In this document: positions 42,352 through 51,576 of the stretch, one piece after another
How positions within the stretch are numbered: the stretch's first letter is position 1
Layout: each line of letters starts with the position of its first letter
Assembly: GCA_030753015.1 (NCBI GenBank)
Contig: JASMDC010000004.1
Location: 1 to 64,000 of the forward strand
Direction of reading: 5' to 3'
Origin: Candidatus Undinarchaeales archaeon
GTDB lineage: Archaea > SpSt-1190 > JASMDC01
DNA: 64,000 bases
The notes under the pieces: generated by a model
Databases searched by the model: none
Seen by the model: the letters and a program-made list of their open reading frames with translations, nothing else
Told to the model about the DNA's origin: nothing
Translations under genes and position numbers: made by a program

Positions 42352-44109
42352 TTACTCGCAACCCGCGCAGGGACCGCAGGGACCGCAGCCGGCCTCCACA
42401 TCGCCCTCACCGGCGAGGAGAACACCAAGGACGAGGGGGAGGTCGTCCACAGGGACGCGCTCCTGCTTTTTCGAGTCACGCTCGCGGAGGGTGACGGTCC
42501 CGTCGTCCAGGGTCTGGGCGTCCACGGTGACTCCGAACGGCACACCGATCTCATCGCACCGGGCGTACCGCCGGCCGATGGACCCGCCGGCATCATAGAT
42601 CACGTCGATGCCCGCGTCACGGAGCGCTTTCTCGATAGCTTTCGCAAGCTCAGGAAGACCGTCCCGGTTCACGAGTGGGAACACACCGCAGGAGATGGGC
42701 GCTAAATGAGGAGCCAAGGCCAGATAGGTGCGGTCGTCCTCCTCCTTCAGGGCATGCTCCAGCACGCACCATAGAATACGGCCGACACCATAGGACGGCT
42801 CCACTACATGAGGGACGATATGCTCGCCCGCGACCTTCTCCTCGACCTCGCGCACCTCGATGAAGGGGACCATGTCCACCATTTCGTCTCCGATCTTGGC
42901 CTCGAGCGATTTCCCGTCATCCTTCACCTTGACAAGGTCAGCGTTGCGCTCCTTGATGAACTCGAGCGCCTCCTTGGCGGCCGACTTGAACTGCTTGCCC
43001 AGAGCGCCCTTGTCAGGGACGGCCTTGCGCACAATCTCGACCTTCGGCTCGTCATATGGGAGGAAAACGGTGAGGTCCTTGCCGCTCACCCGTGTGTGGC
43101 TGGTAAGGTCGTAGTCCGTGCGGTAGGCATGTCCGGCGATCTCCACCCATCCGTAGGAGGTCTCGATCTCCACGTCCCAGGTGTCCCGGGAGTAGTGGGC
43201 CTTCTCGTCAGGCAGCTGCTGGCGGAACCGTATGGCCTCCCATGGGATACCGATGGCCAGAAGGTAGAACTTGCTGAGGGTGAGGTAGTAGCCGAGATAG
43301 GGATTGTCGATGATGCCCTTGTCGACCGCCTCCCCTGCGGGCATCTCCACGATGACACCGTCCTGCTTGAGCTGCTCTTCCCGAGGGAAGAGGCGCAGGG
43401 TCTCGTCCCGTACGGTGTCGAACCGTGGATGGGTACCGATATTTCGCCCGTCGAGGAACACTTCGGCCTCCATCTGGGTGAACTCACGTACACGGAGCAG
43501 CCCCTGACGCGGGGATATCTCGTTCCGGTAGGCCTTGCCGATCTGGATGATGCTGAAAGGTAGACGGGGGCGCATGGTGCGCATGATACGGTTGAAGGCG
43601 ACGAACATACCCTGTGCCGTCTCAGGACGCGCATATGCCGTGGCGCCGCCGGTGGACGTGGAACCGATGGAGGTGCGGAACATGAGGTTAAAGTAACGAA
43701 TGGGGGCCAGCGCTCCGCCGCACTCGGGGCACACGATACCCTCGTCAGCGATGAGCGCGTCCAACTCCTCGGTCGGCAGGCCCTCCACGTTGCGTCCCAT
43801 GGCCTCCTCGATTATGTGGTCCGCGCGGAAGGATTTCTTGCAGGACGCACAGTCAGTGAGAGGGTCGTGGAACTTCGCCACGTGACCGGAGGCCACGAAC
43901 ACTACTTCGGGCATGATTGTGGGCGTGTCGATCTCGTAGCCGCCCTCCTGGACAACGAAGAGCTCGCGCCATAGGTCCTTGATCCCGCGCTCGAGGGCCA
44001 CGCCCAGGGGGCCAAGGTCATAGAACCCGCCCACACCACCGTAGATCTCGCAAGAGCGCCAGAGAAATCCCCTGCGCACACAAATGTCCATGATCTTGTC
44101 AGCATCCAT
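42352..44109 (-). CDS. glyS: Glycyl-tRNA synthetase (archaeal/eukaryotic-type class II)
   Basis: 585 residues. It starts MDADKIMDICVRRGFLWRSCEIYGG as in alpha2-type archaeal enzymes, has a DCASC...CPECGG zinc-like insert, class II motif 2 in RNEISPRQGLLRVREFTQMEAE and motif 3 in GVGRILWCVLEHAL, and a C-terminal anticodon-binding domain. The ATG at 44109 gives the family N-terminus. It ends with a Cys-rich tail (CGPCGPCAGCE) beyond the usual end, which might bind metal. Charges tRNA-Gly. Confidence 0.96.
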   Translation of the reverse strand: MDADKIMDICVRRGFLWRSCEIYGGVGGFYDLGPLGVALERGIKDLWRELFVVQEGGYEIDTPTIMPEVVFVASGHVAKFHDPLTDCASCKKSFRADHIIEEAMGRNVEGLPTEELDALIADEGIVCPECGGALAPIRYFNLMFRTSIGSTSTGGATAYARPETAQGMFVAFNRIMRTMRPRLPFSIIQIGKAYRNEISPRQGLLRVREFTQMEAEVFLDGRNIGTHPRFDTVRDETLRLFPREEQLKQDGVIVEMPAGEAVDKGIIDNPYLGYYLTLSKFYLLAIGIPWEAIRFRQQLPDEKAHYSRDTWDVEIETSYGWVEIAGHAYRTDYDLTSHTRVSGKDLTVFLPYDEPKVEIVRKAVPDKGALGKQFKSAAKEALEFIKERNADLVKVKDDGKSLEAKIGDEMVDMVPFIEVREVEEKVAGEHIVPHVVEPSYGVGRILWCVLEHALKEEDDRTYLALAPHLAPISCGVFPLVNRDGLPELAKAIEKALRDAGIDVIYDAGGSIGRRYARCDEIGVPFGVTVDAQTLDDGTVTLRERDSKKQERVPVDDLPLVLGVLLAGEGDVEAGCGPCGPCAGCE

Positions 44110-44144
44110 GTTCGGCACCGTTGGAATCTGGTTCTTGGATAAGG

Positions 44145-44155
44145 TTTTTAAAATA
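44145..44155. promoter_or_regulatory. TATA-like element between glyS and the Stt3 gene
   Basis: TTTTTAAAATA lies about 28 bases before the plus-strand ATG at 44177 and about 40 before the minus-strand ATG at 44109. It rules out the longer Stt3 start at 44084. Confidence 0.55.
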
Positions 44156-44176
44156 CTCGACAGGGCATGGGAGAGT

Positions 44177-46996
44177 ATGGCGCGCAAGGCGAAGGGGAAG
44201 CGAAAGAGGATGGCCGACAAGGAGGTCCCTCGAAAGGCGAATGTGGCCCCGGATAACGAACTTGCCGCGAAGAAGAAGTCCATCCCGAAGGCCAAGCCTC
44301 TCCGGGAACCCCATCGCAGCGTCGTGCACGAGGAGGGCGGTTTCGCCGAGCTCAGCGCCATAGTAAATAGGACCGGCCTCCACCAATCCACGCTCCTTCG
44401 CTACGCTTGGATCCCACTGCTCATGGTCATCGTGTTCACCGGCCTCTGGCTCAGGATGATGCCTGTGGACTACCGCATCACGGCTTACGATCCATTCTTC
44501 ATGGTCCGGATGTCCCGGGACGTGGCGGAGACGGGTACCATGCCCCCTGTCGACACTCGTGCTTACTTCCCCCTCGGCCGTGACACCGGCACCACCCGCA
44601 TCCTTACACCACTCGTCATCGCCAAGCTCCATGGTGTGCTCTCCTATCTCAATCCTTCGTACACCGTTGAGACGAGCGCCAAGATGTATCCCGCCGTCTT
44701 GGGCGGGCTCACCCTCCTGGCCTTCTTCTTCTTCGCTACAGAGCTATTCTGCACGGAGACGGCCCTGCTGGCCACCTTCCTTCTCGGTACGGTCCAGGGC
44801 TTCCTGTACCGCACATCTGCGAACTTCTCGGACAAGGAGGGCGTTGCCATATTCCTCATGGCAGTGTGCCTCTGGTTCTTCGCCAAGGCGCTCAATGCCA
44901 AGGAACGGAAACATTGGCTGGTATATTCGGGCCTCTCGGGCCTCACACTTGGTCTGATGGGGTACGCATGGGGAGGGTACCGCCTCAACTACCTCTCAGT
45001 CTCGTGCTTCTTCCTGTTACAGACCCTGCGGATGCGTATCTCCCGCCGTCACCTGGAGATGTTTGGAGTGTTCATCCTCGCCACCTCGGCCCTCATCATC
45101 GGATCCTATTCCACGTACATCCTCAAGGACTCGCCTGGGCTGTTTGCCTACGGCACCTTCGTGTTCGCCCTCGTCACCGTCTATGTCCAGGAGCGCAAGA
45201 TGTTCACGACCCCCTGGCTCCAGCTCTTCTCAGCGGCGGTGATCACCTTCGTCATCGGGATGGTGGGCCTCTTCATAATCTCCAACGGGAATCCTACCGG
45301 CCTCATCAATCCCGTTCTCAATACAATCATGGGCGTGAAGATGCAGGAGGGCGACGTCCACCGATGGTCGGTGGGCGAGCAGCAGCGGCCTGTCTGGGCA
45401 TGGCCGTTCACATCCGGGTGGAAGACGTCCGAGGGCAGCACATGGTGGGGCCACCTGAAGTTCCTGTTCCCGCTCTTCGTAATCGGGCTCATCGTGGCCC
45501 TTGTCGAGGGGCACATGCTGGATAACGAGCATGCGGTGTTCGCCGGTGCGTTCATGCTCATGTCCTTCTTCGTGAGCTTCCTCATGGTGCGTCTCCACTT
45601 TCCGCTTAGCGTGCCCGCTGCACTCCTGAGCGCCTACGTGCTGCGACGTGCCTGGGGGCCCATAGTCACTCAGAAGGAGGACGAAGACGGCTTCGTGTTC
45701 AGCCACTACATCTCGCTCGCCTTCATTGTGTTCGTCATCCCCATCACCATCCTTGCGACCCTACACACGGGAGGCGCAAACGCCACGATCTCCCCGGAGC
45801 TGTCAGAGTCGGCCTACGTGCTCCACGGATGGGCTACCAGGAACATGAGCGATTATGTATCGAGACTCGGTTCCACCGAGTCGCTGGCAGACACCCTTAC
45901 TAGTGTGTTCGTGCTGTCCTGGCTCGTCCTCTACCTCGCGCTTCTCGTGTCCTATGTCAGGAGCGTCGAGCTCCGTAACTTCGCCAAGAAGCTCATCATC
46001 GCCTTCTTCGTGTTCTGTCTCTGCAGCTACACGCTCATCGACGGGTACGCCTTCGCCACGGGCCTGAACTCATCTCTGGGAACCGACTGGCTTGACAGCC
46101 TTCTCTGGCTCAAGCATCATACACCCGACGATGCAATCGTCATGACCTGGTGGGACTACGGCTACTGGATCCAGTACGTGGCCAACCGCACCACGGTGAC
46201 GGACGGCGAGAACCGCATCTCCAACTGGAACGTTGACATGGGCCAGTTCTTCCAGAAGACCAACTCTGACGACTTCTTCTCCTTCCGCAAGTGCGCCCCC
46301 GACGCCTACCCTTACTGCAATTTCGTACACGCCAACACCGGTGCTGGCGAGGTGTTCATGGACTACCACACCATCGAGCCGGACACCGGGAAGCGACGGC
46401 CCGCTTACATCATCATCGACAACACGCTCATCGGCAAGTTCTATTGGGTCACCAAGATCGGCGACAACTGCATCGCTGCAAAGTGCGGCACTCAGTACCA
46501 GTACTTCCCCATCGCCAGAACGTCCGAGAACCCAGAGGACCAGCGGCTCGGAGCTGGTGTCTACATGAACTACATCTACAAGCGGCTGCCCAATGGTGAT
46601 GTCTCGCAGAAGGTCGCCCAGATCAACCTCATGTTCGATCAACAGCAAGGGGGATACATCCCTATCATGCTTGTAGGAAGTATCTCACCAGATGGACAGT
46701 TCCGGATCGAGGAGGAGGCCATCATCGGCAAGTACATGCTGGCCGGCAGCCCGACCGTCTTCGAGACGCAGGGGATCAAGGAGAATGCCAACGTGTTCCC
46801 GGGCATGATCATCATCGCCCGAAGCGCCGATCCACGACGGGGCGCCCTATACTATGTAGAGGAGAAGACAGTGGACATGCTCTTCACCAACCTCTACTTC
46901 CGGGACGGGGCCGGAGTCGACTGGGTGGAGAAGGTGCACGACTCCAAACCCTACGGCACCGTGAAGGTATTTAAGATAAAATACCCTAATGCCTAG
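44177..46996 (+). CDS. aglB: Oligosaccharyltransferase catalytic subunit (AglB/Stt3)
   Basis: 939 residues. A Lys/Arg-rich cytoplasmic tail of about 70 residues leads to a first helix, then an acceptor-side loop with DYRITAYDPFFMVRM, about 12 further helices and a soluble C-terminal domain carrying the signature WWDYG at about residue 657. It transfers the lipid-linked glycan to Asn of Asn-X-Ser/Thr sequons outside the membrane. The start at 44177 follows the A/T block by 28 bases. A GPT gene follows directly, so the run builds and transfers N-glycans. Confidence 0.96.
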   Translation: MARKAKGKRKRMADKEVPRKANVAPDNELAAKKKSIPKAKPLREPHRSVVHEEGGFAELSAIVNRTGLHQSTLLRYAWIPLLMVIVFTGLWLRMMPVDYRITAYDPFFMVRMSRDVAETGTMPPVDTRAYFPLGRDTGTTRILTPLVIAKLHGVLSYLNPSYTVETSAKMYPAVLGGLTLLAFFFFATELFCTETALLATFLLGTVQGFLYRTSANFSDKEGVAIFLMAVCLWFFAKALNAKERKHWLVYSGLSGLTLGLMGYAWGGYRLNYLSVSCFFLLQTLRMRISRRHLEMFGVFILATSALIIGSYSTYILKDSPGLFAYGTFVFALVTVYVQERKMFTTPWLQLFSAAVITFVIGMVGLFIISNGNPTGLINPVLNTIMGVKMQEGDVHRWSVGEQQRPVWAWPFTSGWKTSEGSTWWGHLKFLFPLFVIGLIVALVEGHMLDNEHAVFAGAFMLMSFFVSFLMVRLHFPLSVPAALLSAYVLRRAWGPIVTQKEDEDGFVFSHYISLAFIVFVIPITILATLHTGGANATISPELSESAYVLHGWATRNMSDYVSRLGSTESLADTLTSVFVLSWLVLYLALLVSYVRSVELRNFAKKLIIAFFVFCLCSYTLIDGYAFATGLNSSLGTDWLDSLLWLKHHTPDDAIVMTWWDYGYWIQYVANRTTVTDGENRISNWNVDMGQFFQKTNSDDFFSFRKCAPDAYPYCNFVHANTGAGEVFMDYHTIEPDTGKRRPAYIIIDNTLIGKFYWVTKIGDNCIAAKCGTQYQYFPIARTSENPEDQRLGAGVYMNYIYKRLPNGDVSQKVAQINLMFDQQQGGYIPIMLVGSISPDGQFRIEEEAIIGKYMLAGSPTVFETQGIKENANVFPGMIIIARSADPRRGALYYVEEKTVDMLFTNLYFRDGAGVDWVEKVHDSKPYGTVKVFKIKYPNA

Positions 46997-47951
46997 TCCC
47001 ATGGAGTTAGTGGTCTGCCTAGCGGTCTCCTTCGTCGTCACCTACCTGGCAGTCCACTTCTACATCCCGCGTGCCATAAAAGCAGGCATCACCGGCAAGG
47101 ATATGAACAAGCGCGACAAGCCAGAGGTCGCCGAGATGGGCGGGCTCACCGTGGTGGCCGGGTTCCTTGTGGCCTACCTCCTTGTCATCTACGATGCCCC
47201 GGCCGAGACACTTCCGGCCCACCTCGCGAGCCTGGCCACAATCCTCGTGGTCACCATCGTGGGGATGGTGGATGACCTCTTCGACATGCGCCAGAGCGTG
47301 AAGGCCGCGCTCCCCGTGCTGGCCTCACTCCCCCTGGCGGTGATCAAGGCAGGTACGCACATCATGTATTTCCCCATGTTAGGACCGATATACCTCGGGA
47401 ACGCCTATCCCATGCTCCTGGTCCCCCTGGGCATCACAGGCTCCGCTAACGCATTCAACATGCTCGGCGGCATCAATGGGCTGGAGGCCGGGATGGGCAT
47501 CATCTCGTGTGTCACCGTGCTCGTGTGCGCCATCATCGCCGAGCGAACCGCGTCGGCCCTTCTCATGGCGTGCATGGTAGGTGCGCTGTGCGCCTTCTAC
47601 ATCTTCAACCGTTACCCGTCCAAGGTGTTCCCGGGAGATGTGGGCACACTCACCATCGGCGCCGCTATTGCTGCGGCGGTGATCATCGGGAACATGGAGC
47701 GTGTGGGGCTGTTCGTCGTGACGCTGTACTTCGTCGAGCTCGTGCTCAAAGCCAGGACCGGGTTCAAGGCCCAGTGCTTCGGCACCCCCACTCGCGACGG
47801 CCTCGAGCCGCCTGAGGACATCGGGTCCCTCACCCACATCGTGATGCGCCACACAACCGACGAACCACGAGTGGCCTACACCCTGTTCGTCATCCAGGCG
47901 CTGCTCTGCTCTCTTGTGATCATGAACGTGTACCTGGCCTACGGGGTGTAG
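46989..47951 (+). CDS. Glycosyltransferase family 4, UDP-GlcNAc:dolichyl-phosphate GlcNAc-1-P transferase
   Basis: 320 residues with about 10 transmembrane helices. It has the family motifs GMVDDLFDMR (first Asp pair), NAFNMLGGINGLE and FPGDVGTLTIGA, as in DPAGT1/AglH. It puts GlcNAc-1-phosphate on dolichyl phosphate, the first step of lipid-linked glycan assembly. The ATG overlaps the Stt3 stop. An AT-rich GTATTTAAGATAAAA lies just inside the Stt3 end and might be an internal promoter. The next gene begins three bases after the stop. Confidence 0.94.
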   Translation: MPSPMELVVCLAVSFVVTYLAVHFYIPRAIKAGITGKDMNKRDKPEVAEMGGLTVVAGFLVAYLLVIYDAPAETLPAHLASLATILVVTIVGMVDDLFDMRQSVKAALPVLASLPLAVIKAGTHIMYFPMLGPIYLGNAYPMLLVPLGITGSANAFNMLGGINGLEAGMGIISCVTVLVCAIIAERTASALLMACMVGALCAFYIFNRYPSKVFPGDVGTLTIGAAIAAAVIIGNMERVGLFVVTLYFVELVLKARTGFKAQCFGTPTRDGLEPPEDIGSLTHIVMRHTTDEPRVAYTLFVIQALLCSLVIMNVYLAYGV

Positions 47952-47954
47952 GAC

Positions 47955-49334
47955 GTGCGCGTCCTCGTCCTCAATCCGCCCGGGCCCGGCGGTGTGCGCT
48001 ACAGCCGAGACGGCCGTTGCCAGAGCGATGAAGGAGCCTGGCTCGACACATTCCCCCCCACCATGCTGGCCAGCGTGGCCGGTGCCCTCCGGGTCGAGCA
48101 CCAGGTGGTCATCACTGACTGTATCGGCGAAAGGCTGGGTATGGACGCTCTCATGGAGCGGGTGGAAGCGCTGGACCCGGATGCCGTTGTATGCAATACG
48201 GCAACACCCACCATAGCTGCCGACATGGCGGCCCTTGCGGCGGTGAAGGGGAGCTGCGATGCCCTGACGCTCGCTTATGGCGAGCATGTAACGGCCCGGG
48301 CCGCCGAGCTCCTCAAGGACCAACCCGCCCTGGACGTAGCTGTGCTGGGCGAGGCGGAGACACCGGTGCTCAGGGCACTGAGAGGGGAGGAACGCATCCC
48401 CGGTACAGCTGTGCGCGGATGGACGGGAGAACCGTGGCTCGAACCCGAGCTGGACACGTTGCCCTTCCCCGCCTACGACCTGCTGCCCACATACCGCTTC
48501 CCCCTCACCGGTGAGCCCTGGCTCTTCGTCCGTGACGGCCGCGGGTGTCCCTACAACTGCTCGTTCTGCGTGATGCCCCGCCTGGGAGGTCGACGGGCGC
48601 GGTTCCATTCTTCCGAGTACATGCTCGACCAGTTGACCTGGGTCGTGGAGCGACTGGGGATCCGCCTGTGGATGCTATGGGACGAACTGGCCACATTGGA
48701 CAGAGGACGCATGGAACGACTGTGCGACCTGCTCGTGGGCTCCGGACTGGCAGAACGGGCCCGCTGGTTCTGCACGACCCGTGCGGACCAGTTCGATCAG
48801 GCCCTCGCACAACGGATGCACGCCGCAGGCTGTCGTATGGTGTCCTTCGGTGTTGAGTCGGGGAGCCAGCACGTGCTTGACCGGTGCGGCAAGGGTATCA
48901 CCGTGGAGCAGGTGCGTCAGGCGGTAGCCGCTGCGGGGGACGCCGGCATGCACACCATCGGCCACTGCATCATCGGGCTACCGGGCGAGGACGAGGAGTC
49001 CGCCCGGGCCACAGTCGACCTCGCCATCGAGAGCGGTCTCGACTTCGCCCAGTTCTACACCGCGACACCCTTCCCGGGAAGCGCTTTCCACGAGGAGGCC
49101 GTGCGGGAGGGATGGTTCGTTGACGGCGACTGGGGGGCGGTGGAGCAGGGGACTGCTGCCGTGTCCTATCCTCATCTCCCCGCCGAACGGATCGCCGAGC
49201 TCCGTCGCGAAGCGTACCGTGCGTTCTATCTCAGGCCCAAGGCCGCCGTATCAGTGGCGACCATGACGACGCCCCGAGCGCTCCTCGATCTTCCGCGCAT
49301 GACGCTCGGATTCCTTGGATGGATGGGCCGGTGA
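47955..49334 (+). CDS. Radical SAM protein with a B12-binding-like domain, in the N-glycosylation run
   Basis: 459 residues. It opens RVLVLNPPGPGG and has a cobalamin-binding-like N-terminal half (LGEAETPVLRALRGEE). The radical SAM motif CPYNCSFC has cysteines at about 198, 202 and 205, then GVESGSQHVLDRCGKG and PGEDEESARATVDLA. The tail EAYRAFYLRPKAA is shared with the gene at 2364. GTG start three bases after the GPT stop. Its place next to GPT and Stt3 suggests a modification of the glycan, lipid carrier or membrane lipid. Confidence 0.9.
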   Translation: MRVLVLNPPGPGGVRYSRDGRCQSDEGAWLDTFPPTMLASVAGALRVEHQVVITDCIGERLGMDALMERVEALDPDAVVCNTATPTIAADMAALAAVKGSCDALTLAYGEHVTARAAELLKDQPALDVAVLGEAETPVLRALRGEERIPGTAVRGWTGEPWLEPELDTLPFPAYDLLPTYRFPLTGEPWLFVRDGRGCPYNCSFCVMPRLGGRRARFHSSEYMLDQLTWVVERLGIRLWMLWDELATLDRGRMERLCDLLVGSGLAERARWFCTTRADQFDQALAQRMHAAGCRMVSFGVESGSQHVLDRCGKGITVEQVRQAVAAAGDAGMHTIGHCIIGLPGEDEESARATVDLAIESGLDFAQFYTATPFPGSAFHEEAVREGWFVDGDWGAVEQGTAAVSYPHLPAERIAELRREAYRAFYLRPKAAVSVATMTTPRALLDLPRMTLGFLGWMGR

Positions 49335-51541
49335 GAGCACAGACCCTGCTCCTCATATTGGTGGTCACGTTCAACGCTGGTCTCCTCTGGCCGGTCATCG
49401 GACGGGGCCCGCCCATCGGTATGGACAACTCCTATCACATAGGAAAGCTCGCCTGTCTTTCCGATAACACGGCGGAGGGGGGTCCCGTGTTCGGGTGGTG
49501 TCCGGAGTACAGCGGCGGTTTCCCACTGTTCCGCTATTACCAGCATGTCCCCTACGTGGTCACGCTCGCGATGATGCGGATGCTCCCCCTGGGCGTCGCC
49601 GATGTGTTCAACATCACCCTCGTGCTCTTCTTCGTCGCGCCGGCCCTGGCCATATTCCTCCTTGCACGCGCTCTGGGCGCCCCCCCGGGGTTCGCTGCTG
49701 CCCTGTTCCTGTTCTATCCGACCTGTTGGGGTCACGACCACTGTGCATACTTCAACCTGGGTGTATGGACACAGCCCTTCGGTATCTTCTTCGCTGTGCT
49801 CGCCCTGTGGTCGCTGGCTACCCGTCGTCAGAGCCTTACTGCGCTCCTACTCGCCATCACGATGGCATCGCACCTCGTCCTTGCCTACATGCTCGTCCCG
49901 GTGATCATCCTATTCCCTCTTCTTCTCCACACCGACCGTACTCTCTCCCGGCGTCTAATCCAGGGGATGATGGTGCTCGTACTGGCCGCTGCCCTGAGCG
50001 CGTACTGGCTGGTGCCCACCCTCGCCACCATATCCTATCGAGGGTCCAATCCCTGGGTCCAGAACACCATTCAGAAGCGCTCCTTGGGCCTGGAGGCCAT
50101 CGACCTCCTCCTGGACGGCCGTCTGTTGGATGGTGCCACCAACGGTTCGAGCGAAAAGTACACGGTCTCGAAGCTGGGCCGCCCACCGGTCATCACGGCG
50201 CTCGGGATGGTCGGCCTCGCGCTCTCGCTGACCCGTGACCGTCGCTGCATCCTCCTCATGCTCTCGTTCGCGTACTCGATGGTGCTATTCATAGGCTCTG
50301 AGGTGGTCACACCGCTCAGCTACCTGCCCTTCGAGGCGTCACTGTACTACATCCGCGCCCTTGCGCTCGTCGAGGTGTTCTTCGCCATCCTGGCAGCACG
50401 GGGACTGGGATGGCTCACCGGGGAACGGGCGGCAGGTATCTCTCTTGCCCTCGTCCTCCTCTGGCCGGCCGTAGCGCAGAGCGATATGTGGGGACAGAGC
50501 GGCACTTCCCTATCGGACAGCATCGCTCGGACCGTTAGCGTCACGGTAGGAGGTCCCGCACGCACGGTGCTCTTGCTCATGGGTGCTGTCGTCGCGCTCG
50601 CATCCTCTCGGTGGCCCCGCGGACGGCGCATTGCTGCTGTGGCGCTGGTGGCCGTGCTCCTTCTCCCGCTCGGGCTGGAGCGCGCCGGCTCCGCCAACGG
50701 CCACGCGCGCTCGATCCGCGACTACTCACACATCGCGCGTCGAGTGTACGGCGCCGCTGACATCCTCGCCGGGCTCCCCGGGCCGGGCCGGGTCCACACA
50801 GGGGGCGGCCTTGGACTGGGCAGCCACTGGGAGATCGGGATCCTCGCCCTGCGCGGGGGGAAGGATGCCACTTCAGTGTACGGTGCAGGCCTCGACCACA
50901 CCGCCCTAAACCACCATATCATTGGTCCGCGGCTACAGGTCACTCCAGGCGACCTGGCGATGGCCGGTGTACGATACGTGGTGTCGACCAAACCCCTCTC
51001 CCAGGGCTGGCTGGTCGAGCGTCCCCACGACTATGACGGCTTCCATCTGTACGAGGTGCCGAGCGCGTCCTACGCCGCGACCGTTGACCGGGCACCATTG
51101 TTCCAGGGGACTTGGAACGAGTGGAAGGAGTTCGCGGACAAGTGGGACCGCCGCACTATCGCGTTGTTCTACATGGATGGGCCCATATCGGACGTTGGGC
51201 CGACCTTCGGACCGGGTGAGCCCGTCCCCGACGTCGACCAGCGGACAACACCCGTGTTCGAATGTCAGTCAGCCCGAACGAGCCATACTTGCACTGTGCG
51301 GTCCGATAACCATGGATTCCTTGTGTTGAGAGTGGCGTTCTTCCCCGACTGGCACGCCACCTATGATGGAGAAGAAATCCCCATGTTCGTCGCAGCACCG
51401 TTCTTCATGGCGGTCGGGTTCGCACCGGGCATCCACGAGATCACGTTCACCTGGCGTCAGTCATACCTGGTCACCCTCTCCGTCCTCGTATCGCTGGCAG
51501 TGTCCCTTGCCCTTGTATACGGGGCGGCCCGGCGTCTGTGA
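49319..51541 (+). CDS. GT-C/YfhO-like multi-spanning membrane protein, probable glycosyltransferase
   Basis: 740 residues with about 12 transmembrane segments in the first two thirds, then a soluble beta-rich part and a final transmembrane helix. An early loop MDNSYHIGKLACLS contains an acidic residue like the catalytic loop of GT-C enzymes; the C-terminal stretch AFFPDWHATYDGEEIPMF resembles the YfhO family. The ATG overlaps the radical SAM gene by 16 bases. A role in adding sugars to lipid-linked glycans or surface polymers fits the context, but no catalytic pair is proven. Confidence 0.78.
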   Translation: MDGPVRAQTLLLILVVTFNAGLLWPVIGRGPPIGMDNSYHIGKLACLSDNTAEGGPVFGWCPEYSGGFPLFRYYQHVPYVVTLAMMRMLPLGVADVFNITLVLFFVAPALAIFLLARALGAPPGFAAALFLFYPTCWGHDHCAYFNLGVWTQPFGIFFAVLALWSLATRRQSLTALLLAITMASHLVLAYMLVPVIILFPLLLHTDRTLSRRLIQGMMVLVLAAALSAYWLVPTLATISYRGSNPWVQNTIQKRSLGLEAIDLLLDGRLLDGATNGSSEKYTVSKLGRPPVITALGMVGLALSLTRDRRCILLMLSFAYSMVLFIGSEVVTPLSYLPFEASLYYIRALALVEVFFAILAARGLGWLTGERAAGISLALVLLWPAVAQSDMWGQSGTSLSDSIARTVSVTVGGPARTVLLLMGAVVALASSRWPRGRRIAAVALVAVLLLPLGLERAGSANGHARSIRDYSHIARRVYGAADILAGLPGPGRVHTGGGLGLGSHWEIGILALRGGKDATSVYGAGLDHTALNHHIIGPRLQVTPGDLAMAGVRYVVSTKPLSQGWLVERPHDYDGFHLYEVPSASYAATVDRAPLFQGTWNEWKEFADKWDRRTIALFYMDGPISDVGPTFGPGEPVPDVDQRTTPVFECQSARTSHTCTVRSDNHGFLVLRVAFFPDWHATYDGEEIPMFVAAPFFMAVGFAPGIHEITFTWRQSYLVTLSVLVSLAVSLALVYGAARRL

Positions 51542-51576
51542 AAGACATTTATAACTGTCCAGGGAGAGAAAGGACC

